The position numbers and the translations under genes are program-made. Positions 13,101 to 25,100 of a DNA stretch of 64,000 nucleotides are shown here, piece by piece. The DNA comes from Actinernus sp. WN-2022 (lineage: Eukaryota > Cnidaria > Anthozoa > Actiniaria > Actinernidae), in contig JAOWCC010001501.1 of assembly GCA_030867875.1 (NCBI GenBank), positions 15,467,524 through 15,531,523 on the forward strand, in the 5' to 3' direction. Each line of letters opens with the position of its first letter. Positions within the stretch are counted from its first letter, which is position 1. The notes beneath the pieces are model-generated. The model saw only the letters and a list, made by a program, of their open reading frames with translations, was not told where the DNA came from and did no database searches.

Positions 13101-16100
13101 CAAAGATGTCAAAGATTATAGGGTATTACAAAACCTTATTCCATCAACTTGATTTAGGTTACAGTGAACTGAATTCGACTAGGTGCTCTAATTTTTTTTC
13201 TCTAAATGCGTATTCGTCATCCACTCGAATCTTTGCCATCCTTCATCAAAATTGTGTCCTATTTTCTCCAGTATACCTGGAAAGCATACTCTGATCAACT
13301 GAGTAGCTATTTGTGTCTTCTTCCTTGAGGGGGCTGATCCTTTGCGGCTTAACACTGCCATCTTCATCAAGAAAGAACATCTCAACATGCCAGTTATTTT
13401 TGGTCGAACTACGTCATGTGGAATGGCGTTTTTATTTAACCACTCAGTGAGGTCAAGCGGAGTTCGATTAACTTTTGATCCTTCACGTAAATGCTGGTGG
13501 GTATATACTTCATGGTAGTATTTTGTTCCATATAGTCTCTCTGCATAATCATTTTCTCTAATGTTTTACAGTATTATGCAGGGAAACTATATGGAACGAA
13601 ACACTACCATGAAGTATATACCGCAAGCTCGTTTGCACTGGCAGCCCATCTGCTTCATATGCTGTCTATTTTGACGTCGTTTTCCTTAACGGAGGCAGTG
13701 TCAATCGATTTGAACCTTCAAGTTTCTTTGAAGCAAAACTACAAAAATAACACCCTGAGACAACAGAGAAATACCATGTGTTTGTCCTGATATGATTTCC
13801 AAACGTTTTCGATAGAGGATGGATTGCACAAGCTTATCCTAGAAAATTGATTTCGGTTACAGTGAACCGATTTCAAGTTGCTAAAACTTTCTCTTAAAAG
13901 CAGTATTTTTCATCCACTTGAATCTTTGCCATCCGTCATCAAAATTGTCTCATATTTCCCCCAGTATATCTGGAAAGCATGCTCTGCTAATCTGAGTAGT
14001 ATTAATTGTCTTTCGTCATGAAAAGGTTTATCATTTGGGGGTTAAAAGTGCACGTTTAATCACCGAAAGCTTTAGTCAATATCACTGCTACTGTTACGTG
14101 GCGCGTATCTGGTTCGTATTTGTAACTTCGTTCGTCTATCATTCGTTTTACTTGGGCATGTATTTACATAACCCTCTGTTCTTCTCAGCGGTTTCAATTG
14201 CTTCAGAGTCAAATGGAGGAGATCGATGTTCAGTTAACTGAGGCCGAGCAGGCAAAGGCGGCCTGGACACCAGTACAGGATCTCGTAATCGAGTCTTTAC
14301 ACGATCAGATGGAAGAGCTGAAGGTACGAGTTAGTTCTGCTAGAGAAGATTTCGTATGATTTCTCCATGTGTTGGTCCATGGTTAGTTGGCTTGCTTCAG
14401 TGTTCGAGTTATCCCCAATGTTGTCCCAACAGGATTATTACGGCCCCAGTATTGTCACAATGTTGTCCCAATACGTTTGTAAGCCCCAGTGTTGTTCCAA
14501 TACGTTTGTTTCTCCAATGTTGTCCTAATACATTTGTTTCCCTAATGTTGTACGAGTATGAGCGTGTCTCACTGTTGTTCCATGCATTCTCGTTTCCTCT
14601 TGCAGATTCTCCAGGATCGCATTGTCACCCTTCAACAGATGTTTGAGAACATGAGTAGCACCGAGAATGAACTGAAACGACGTGGGGTCAACCTGTCAGC
14701 CAACCTGCAAAACAGGCTTGACCAGTTGTACCGTCGCTGGAAGCAACTGCAGTTACAGATGCTGCAGAGGCAGAACACGCTACAAGATGCATACGCTGAC
14801 GTAGACCCGAGCTCGCTACAAGCGCTACAAGGTAAATCGTGAGATCGGAATACCTGTGGTATGAAGAGGACTGAGAGAAGACTCGGGATGGAAAATGTAT
14901 TCCCCTTTCCCCCGTCTTAGCTGTAATTAATTCAAGGGTCGAGTACCCTAAATCCCGGCTATAAGCCCACCAGTCTGCTAACAAAAAACGTACTCTCTGT
15001 TATAAGCACCCTATATGAACTCATCAATGAGAATGAAGATCTTATTGTATTATATCAACTACAACATTCTCAAGATAAGCATCTCGTCTACTTTTGTATG
15101 GAAAGCTAGACACTATCCAAAGTATATTTCTGCTAACGTACCGTATTTTCATCCCGGTTATAAGCCCCCTTAAAAAAGGGGTTCCACGCCTCGCCTCAGT
15201 TACCACTCCCTGTATGGAACTGCTTGCCCCTACTTTTAAGAGTAAAATTGCTGCTCACATTTTTCCTCCATAGATTTGACAAATCCGTAATTATCATTAG
15301 TTAGATCTCATATTGTTAGAATTTATTTTAGTGTCCGTATTTACCATTAGATATAGTCTTAATTAATTCATATTGTAAATAATATTGTATATGTAATAGT
15401 GTCCGTATTTACCATTAGATATAGTCTTAATTAATTCATATTGTAAATAATATTGTATATGTAATAGTGTCCGTATTTACCATTAGATTTAGTCTTAATT
15501 AATTCATATTGTAAATAATATTGTATATGTAATAGTGTCCGTATTTACCATTAGATATAGTCTTAATTAATTCATATTGTAAATAATATTGTATATGTAA
15601 TAGTGTCCGTATTTACCATTAGATATAGTCTTAATTAATTCATATTGTAAATAATATTGTATATGTAATAGTGTCCGTATTTACCATTAGATATAGTCTT
15701 AATTAATTCATATTGTAAATAATATTGTATATGTAATAGTGTCCGTATTTACCATTAGATATAGTCTTAATTAATTCATATTGTAAATAATATTGTATAT
15801 GTAATAGTGTCCGTATTTACCATTAGATATAGTCTTAATTAATTCATATTGTAAATAATATTGTATATGTAATAGTGTCCGTATTTACCATTAGATATAG
15901 TCTTAATTAATTCATATTTTAAATAATATTGTATATGTAATAGATACAGAATGAGTGGCTGTGCTTTATGGGATTTACAAACTCGAGCTGAATCCCATAA
16001 AGCACGGACACGAATTCTGCATCTGACTTATCAAACTGCTAGATGTAGAGAGTCCTGTTTTCAGTTATTTTGGCGATACAACTTATTTTGGCCGAGAAAA

Positions 16101-19100
16101 TCGAAGCAAAAGTTTATGTAAATCAGGACGAAATCTCTAGTAGATTTAAAGATCACTTATCGCTCAGTGATTTCCTTTGTTTTTGCCTCATGAATTATTA
16201 ATGAGTTTGATAATGTATATTAAAAATCGTATTGATCATCTTGATCAATAACCTTTATATCACACACTGGCCAAGTTGAGTCCCAAGTGAATAAAAACAT
16301 CGACTGCTCAGTGCGAGGATGTCGCGCAAAATCCTATACACCACCTTCATAAATGCGTATTCCCGTTTCAATAGTTTATCCACATCTACAGGAAACATGA
16401 TCATTACCATGTGAAAGAGCATGTCGATATTAGTGATCTTGTGGAATTTGAATGCTGTAACTTTGAAGGCAATAAACTTAGTCATTTGAAATTAGAGAGA
16501 TTTGAATGAGAAAAACAACGGAGGCCTTTCTAGCCTCGCTTTCATGTTTTTCCAGCATTAGAAATGCCTATAACTCAACAGCATTTCTTTATATTGCTCT
16601 ATAACCGAACATAATTACCAGTTTTAATGCAATCTTTCATGTGGTAGCATTAGATTCCCTCAACAGATTTAAATCTTCCAAATTATGCAAATTAAGTGGT
16701 GTATTGTTTCCAGCCAACATGGCCGCGCCAGTCAAAAGAACAAAAGATCAGCTTTTGCTGAGGGAAAATCTTAGAAATTGCAATAACGTTTCCTCTACTG
16801 TTTGTTTCCATTTCCAGCGAGTGTTGAGCCACCGTGGGAAAGAGCTGTTGCCATCAACAAAGTTCCTTATTACATTAAGTGAGTGGAGAATGTCTGAATC
16901 AGGAATTAATATCATTGTGTATTTTCACCATTCCAGCTTGCCGTTGTGTTTCGTTTCGATGCCAAAAAATATAGACCGATTTAACTTGTACATTTGTTGT
17001 CCCAATTCATGTCACCTGACTTTTCCCTCGAGTAATGTTTTCTTGGCAATCCCTTTATGTAGGACGACACGATTTTTTACCAAAAAGACAATAGAATACA
17101 ACACAATACAATTCAATACAACAATAGAACGCAACACAATGCAATACAATAGAATACAATTTGGTAGCAATTCGTGTCGTCCTACATGAAGGGATGGCCG
17201 TTTTCTTGTTTTTCTGTATCCCAAGAGGAAATGTACAAATTTCTCTAATTGGAAAACAAATCACTGAATCCTCTGGAGAGCTGTCACATGATCTGAATTG
17301 GGGCAACAAATTAGCTGAGTGATTAAGCTCCGGTCTGTCGAGTGGGAGGTCACGTGTTCAATCCCCGGCCGGACAGGGTCTTAAAATAACTGAGTAGAAG
17401 GTGATGCCTTTGTGAAACAACTGCAAATAGTTAGACCTTCATGTCTTCTCGGATAAGGACGTAAAATCGTAGGTCCACTAACAGAGGCAGGCCTAGAAGG
17501 GACCTTGAGTCCTATTGCTGGGTTGCACGTGACGTCATCGCGGCCATGTTGGATCCTCGTTAGCTTCTCTTGTTGTGTCCTCCAACATGGCCGCCACGGC
17601 TTTGTCATTTGAATCTCTGGGGATTGATTGCAACCCAATAATTGTTTGTACTCCTGTGATCAGTCTCTGATCCAAATGTCTCAACTCAAATGTACAAGCT
17701 AAATCGGGCTATTGCTCTCAGAAGTACAGCTTCATAAATTTTGGTGGTGAACTGAGTTAACTCTCGTTAAAGTTTTTGTTCGTCTGATTTCATTCTTGTT
17801 TTTGTCAATGTTAGCCACAAGACAGAAACGACGCAATGGGATCATCCACAGATGACAGAACTTTATCATCAAATCGGTATGTGTTGCTCTCTTTATACGA
17901 CTTTGATTACAAAAAAAATATATTTTGCTTGAATCCTTGAGAGTTGCTAAAGTTTGCTAAAAAAAAAGGCGAATAGCTACCGGGCTCTTTTCACCAGCAG
18001 CCCTTCACCTCTCAAAACCTTGCATTTTATTGGACCCCATTTGGACTGCACTGACAAAGAATTGCATTGTTTTAGGGTTAGGGTTTGTATTGTTTCAGGG
18101 TTAGGCATTGTTTGGATAGCCAGTACTATTCCACGTTCCGAGGAGGTGGAGGCCGCCCCCTTTTCACGACCGAGTCAGAGTACACTAATTAAAAGCATTG
18201 GTCTAGTACATCGTGTATTGTGTGTGACGTAGATCAGGACTCCACAACAATAATAGTATTTCTGTAGTTACGTTAAAATGGCTTCCGTCACCATATATGG
18301 TAAACCGTCACCATATATGGTAAATCCCGTTTCTCGACGAGCAAGGATTTTGATTATTATGAAAAGAAAAGATCATTGCAGAATTTATATAATAATTAAC
18401 TAAAGGCTCGCCAAAATACTAATGACTGGTAAAAACACAGTCGTATTGGATGCGTAACCGACTAATAACCTATGTATTACGACCAAAAAAGGGTTGAGCA
18501 AGACGTAGCACACTTTACTGCACGCAACTGAATGAGTTATGGCTTATAAGCAGCTTTAAATTGCCAGCTGATAACAAGGGATTCAATGGTACATGACCCC
18601 TTCATTTGTTTCTACAGCCGAACTGAACGACATCAAGTACAGTGCGTACAGAACAGCCATGAAACTCCGCTGTATACAAAAGGCAACAAGTCGTAAGTAA
18701 CTGGCGCAAAAAGTCAGTCGTGTTTGGGCTCGACACATCCTTTGCCCGGCAAAGAATTTCGGTAAGGCAGGAATCAAATTCCCCAATACACTTGCCTGCC
18801 GGGCAGATAACAGCTATACAAAAGCTTCTGTGTAAGAATAAAGGACTTCAGTGTATTTTTGATTATTGCAAAATCTTATCGCCGCAAGGAAAACGTCTGA
18901 CAGGGCAACCAAAATATGGGGGAAATGTTTTTTTTCGAGTTCCGGTAACACGTTACCTAAGTGACTACGGCAAAGTCCAGAATTAATGCAATCAGAAACA
19001 CACTTCGCGCGTTAACGCACGCACATTTATTTACACACACATACACGTAAAATCACGTTCACGGTCAGCACTCCCCTCTGCACACCGTTAGAAAAGCAGA

Positions 19101-22100
19101 AATAAATCGATAAAACGGGATTCGTTGTCTAATACTGACTCTCTTGTTGCAGTGGATCTAGTCACCCTCAATAACCTTATCTCAGCATTTGAGAAGCACG
19201 GTTTAACCAAGAGTAAGAACGACTCACTGATAGGCGTCGGCGAAATGGTTGACACGATGGCTACAGTGTACGATAACATTGAAGTAGGACACGAGAACAT
19301 CAACCCTGCCATCTGTATAGATCTGACACTCAACTGGCTTCTTAACGTTTATGATAGGTAAGCCTATAAAGAGACAAGGAAGGGGAGGGAGGGTGGTTGA
19401 CATGTTGGCTACAGTGTATGATAACATTGAAGTAGGACACGAGAACATCAACCCTGCCATCTGTACAGACCTGACACTCAACTGGCTTCTTAACGTTTAT
19501 GATAGGTAAGCCTATAAAGGAGCAAGGGAGAGGAGGGGAGAGTGGGTGGTTGGCACCTTGGCTATGGTTCAACCCCGCCATCTGACACTCAACTGGTTTC
19601 TTAACGTTTATGACAGTTTGAAAATTATGGAATCATTCATTGGGGGGATTTATGTTTTTTATGCTTGCACTTTATCGATAACTACTTGCTGTTTTTCCTA
19701 TTTCCTAGTGGTCGTGTTGGCAAAATTCGTCTGCTGTCGTTCAAGATTGGCCTCGTTACCATGTGCAGAGCGCATCTTGACGACAAGTACAAACGTAAGA
19801 TATGACGTCACGGTTACCCTGTTACCATTATCAATTTCACTTGTGACACATCACATCACTTTTGTCACGTCACGATTACTTTGTTACGTCATGACCACTT
19901 TGTCACGTGTTGGTTACTTTGTAACAGCAATATCACTTTTGTCACATGATTACTTTGTCACGTCGTGATCGCCTCTGATATGACGATCCTTTTTTTACAT
20001 CACGATCACCTTTTTACGTCATAATCACCTTTGTCGCGTCATGATCGCCTTTGTCACATCATGGTCACCTTTATCACGTCATGGTCACCTTTATCACGTC
20101 ATGGTCACCTTTGTCACGTCATGGTCACCTTTGTCACGTCATGGTCACCTTTGTCACGTCATGGTCACCTTTCTCACGTCATGGTCAACTTTGTCTTTCG
20201 CGCACTCACCAAATGCGGGTAGATTTTTAGAAATGCGAGTAAAATCTCACGACAACTTGCAATGTTTGTTGATAGAATCTTGCTGAAGTATTTGTTGTTG
20301 CTAATGGATCAGACGCATGTTGCTAGTAAAAGTCACCGTTGAGATTGTTTGTATTTAAGACTGAAACATTTGGGGATGCAGGTTGGTGTAGTAAAGTTAC
20401 CAAATCAGCACACTCTTGTTTTGTTTTCAGAACTGTTCCGCTTGTTAGCTGATAATGACAATCACATGGACCACAAACAGCTGGGCCTGCTGTTACACGA
20501 CTCTTTACAGGTCAGCAACTATCCATCATAATCGACGACAGAATATTTTAGCCGCGATTCGAGGCTCTGATAGCGTGATCTATTTATTTCTGTAACCAAA
20601 AAAGGAAACTTGGAAACTTTGATTTTAATACTTATTTGTTATTGCAGATTCCCCGTCAGCTTGGAGAAATCGCTGCATTCGGAGGGAGTAACATCGAGCC
20701 TAGCGTGAGAAGCTGTTTTGACAAGGTATTTTGACGTAAAATTGAAGCCTATTCCGCTAATATCCAGTTAGCGCTTTAACCAAGGAAACGTCGACATATT
20801 CTTAGTGCTAAATTAAACGTTCAATGGACGTTGAGTTCCAGCCGATAGTCTGATAATCACTATTGTTATACTGTAGTTCACCACAAAATTTTGGCGCGAG
20901 CTCATTGGCCAAAAGCGATCACATGACGTGATAGTTGCCGTCCGCGGATAGCTCCATAGAAACTGAGAGCGAGTAGTCTAATTGTTTTAGTAGAAACCAA
21001 CTAGTTGCTCAATCTTAAACTGAAACAAGACTGGTTTTTGTTTGTGTAATTTGACGTCTTGGTAGCCATTGTTTTGCTTTTGAAAATCGCCTTTTTCTCT
21101 ACTCACTATATATCACAGATACATAATAGATCATATCACATCTATCACAGATACATAATAGATCATATCACATCTATCACAGATACATAATAGATCATAT
21201 CACATCTATCACAGATACATAATAGATCATATCACATCTATCACAGATACATAATAGATCATATCACATCTATCACAGATACATAATAGATCATATCACA
21301 TCTATCACAGATACATAATAGATCATATCACATCTATCACAGATACATAATAGATCATAAAGCAGATTTAGTATGAGTGGGACAAACTGCGGCATGTCCG
21401 TAGCCTTACCGTAACCGTGCCGTAACCGTGCTGTACCGTAACTCTGTAATTTGATTGGGAAACCATTTCAAAGTCATGGTATGCCGTACGGTAACCCGTG
21501 ACGTAGTTAGGCTGCTACCAAGTCCCTTCTTTTCCTCATTTTTTGTTAGTATGGCTAAACATGGTTCAAGATAACTAGACATGGCCAGACATTGTATACA
21601 CGTAGTTGGCTGGATCTAAAACAGACCCAGCCAACTACGTGTACCATGGTTAGCCATCGTTAGCCATCGTTAGCCATCTGGAACCATGTCATAGACTGCT
21701 AGCAGTCTATGACGTAGTCAGTTCCATAGTTTGTCCCACTCATATGAAATCTGCTCTAGATCACGTTGTACATAATGTTGAAGGACACAGGACCCTCATC
21801 CGAGAGTGTTTTTTTACATATAAATTATTTGTGTTTTCTCCAAGAGCGGGAGCATATAGGAAGCTTACACAGAGAGTTTGTTTATCACTCTAGAGACGCC
21901 TGTGGATAACGTTTCCAAACTTATTTTCTAGGTCAAAGAGAGAGATCGTATCGACGCAGCCCAGTTTTTACACTGGTTATCAGCTGAGCCACAGTCTATC
22001 GTTTGGCTACCTACTCTACACAGATTAGCCGCATCAGAAGCTGGTGAGATTGATATTCACTTTCCTCCCTTCTTTTTAGACACACGGCTCCAAGTGTTCC

Positions 22101-25100
22101 TTGCTGACATAGTCATCTTTCTTCTGAAGAAAAAGGGAGAGAGAAAAGGAAGAGAATTCTGCCGGTGTAGGACGTTTAAATAAAATAAAAAGTAAATGGT
22201 TTATTTTACGTCGAAGATACAGGAAGCCGTTTCCGGGTCTCCCAAGCCATAGGCTTATATTTAATCCGACGAATTGGAATTTAGGTTGGTTTTTGAGGAG
22301 GGAGGAAAACCGGAGAACCCGGAGAAAAACCCTCGGAACAAGGGCGAGGTACCAACAAACTCAACTCACATATTGCGCCACGTCCGGGAATCGAACCTGG
22401 GCCACAGAGGTGAGAGGCGAAGCGTTTAACTGCACCACCCCGGCTCCCCTACGTTTGGGTTACCTAGCAACCCTGGGTGTCCAAGTCACGTGGAGTATAG
22501 GCCCTTTGCAGCTAACAAATCACGTGGTTGTACTGGAGCGCAAAAATATCTGACTTCATTTATTCAAATGCCTTATACGAGATCAGTAGTGTTATTAGCA
22601 AAACCTGTTTGTAAATGCTATTTTCCACCTCCAATCGATTGTCGATCTTTCTAAAACTGCGTTTTTAAAGATAGCTTGCGCTCCAGTATCCATCGCAACG
22701 CCTTTCCGGCCATGGGGATTACGAGCTCAATTCATTCGTTAACGAAGTATTATATGAGCACGTGGCTGTAAGCTGCAAAGGGCCTATTATGACCATGTCA
22801 ATCAACTAACGTGAGCTCAAATAGTGTACGCGACGTGCGCATCACGCATTTCCGGTTTAAAAACGTATGCTAGGATTCGTAAGTTGGGATGCTTTATTTT
22901 GCAATGTGTTTGGTTCTCATTGGCTAACTAAATATCCCTTCTATTCTTCTTTTTTCTCAGTCAAACACAAGGCGAAGTGTAGTATATGTAAGGAGTATCC
23001 TATCGTCGGATTCAGATTCCGTTGTCTCAAGTGCTTTAACTATGACTTGTGCCAGGTAGGAACTACTCAGTAATATCTTCTACTAAGCAGAATTCAGTAA
23101 TTCAGTAGCTCTTCCAGACCAGCATTTTGATTGGTCAGATTATCCAACCTCATTTCCAGGGGTCTTTACGCCCAACCATCTTGGATTGGGCGCGTAAAGA
23201 CCCCTGGGAACGAGGTTGCAGATTATCCTGTAGCTCTTAGTAAAGTTTTTAGGATCCCTCATACTTCTCAGTCCATGGATAGCCCTATTGCACCCGAGGA
23301 TTCACACAGCTCAACACGTTTACCATTCTGTCGCCCATGTCGGTATCGAGTGTGGCCTCGTTTCCATGCGAAGAAGACCGAAAATTGGATGGTCGCGTAG
23401 GACCGTGGAACGAGCCTATTTTTTTGTTGTGCTCCTTCTTTGGTTTTTGGCGGGGGGAAAACGGACGAGCCTATAGCAGACATGTTCGAGATATAACAAG
23501 CTTTACAGTTATTGAATACGACCATTTACAGGGGTCCGGGACGGACATAGTGATTTTCAGCGATTTTCATACGAACTAACGAAATCTGCAAATCTGCCAA
23601 AATCTGCCAAAAATGACGCATAAACTGATTAACATAGTCTTCAAGTAAAATATTACATATCATTTCAATCAAGCATTGAGGGAGGAGACTAACTGTTCGT
23701 AGCATTTAACAGCTACCAATCGAACATTGACTCCACGCATGCGCAACACCATGACATAGCCCTTTTATTGTTTGTAGCCAATTAACAGCCACCAATCGAA
23801 CATTGACTCCACGCATGCGCAACACCATGACATAGCCCTTTTATTGTTTGTAGCCAATTAACAGCCACCAATCGAACATTGACTCCATACATGCACAACA
23901 CCATGACATAGCCCTTTTATTGTTTGTAGCCAATTAACAGCCACCAATCGAACATTGACTCCATACATGTACAACACCATGACATAGCCCTTTTATTGTT
24001 TGTAGCCAATTAACAGCCACCAATCGAACATTGACTCCACGCATGCGCAACACCATGACATAGCCCTTTTATTGTTTGTAGCCAATTAACAGCCACCAAT
24101 CGAACATTGACTCCACGCATGCGCAACACCATGACATAGCCCTTTTATTGTTTGTAGCCAATTAACAGCCACCAATCGAACATTGACTCCATACATGCAC
24201 AACACCATGACATAGCCCTTTTATTGTTTGTAGCCAATTAACAGCCACCAATCGAACATTGACTCCACGCATGCGCAACACCATGACATAGCCCTTTTAT
24301 TGTTTGTAGCCAATTAACAGCCACCAATCGAACATTGACTCCACGCATGCGCAACACCATGACATAGCCCTTTTATTGTTTGTAGCCAATTAACAGCCAC
24401 CAATCGAACATTGACTCCACGCATGCGCAACACCATGACATAGCCCTTTTATTGTTTGTAGCCACTTAACAGCCACCAATCGAACATTGACTCCATACAT
24501 GCACAACACCATGACATAGCCCTTTTATTGTTTGTAGCCAATTAACAGCCACCAATCGAACATTGACTCCACGCATGCGCAACACCATGACATAGCCCTT
24601 TTATTGTTTGTAGCCAATTAACAGCCACCAATCGAACATTGACTCCATACATGTACAACACCATGACATAGCCCTTTTATTGTTTGTAGCCAATTAACAG
24701 CCACCAATCGAACATTGACTCCACGCATGCGCAACACCATGACATAGCCCTTTTATTGTTTGTAGCCAATTAACAGCCACCAATCGAACATTGACTCCAT
24801 ACATGCACAACACCATGACATAGCCCTTTTATTGTTTGTAGCCAATTAACAGCCACCAATCGAACATTGACTCCATACATGCACAACACCATGACATAGC
24901 CCTTTTATTGTTTGTAGCCAATTAACAGCCACCAATCGAACATTGACTCCACGCATGCGCAACACCATGACATAGCCCTTTTATTGTTTGTAGCCAATTA
25001 ACAGCCACCAATCGAACATTGACTCCATACATGCACAACACCATGACATAGCCCTTTTATTGTTTGTAGCCAATTAACAGCCACCAATCGAACATTGACT

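Noticed and set aside
16641..17189. 182-codon open frame around exon 6
   Set aside because: It is in a different frame from the WW-domain codons and runs into a MITE with a CAATA microsatellite.
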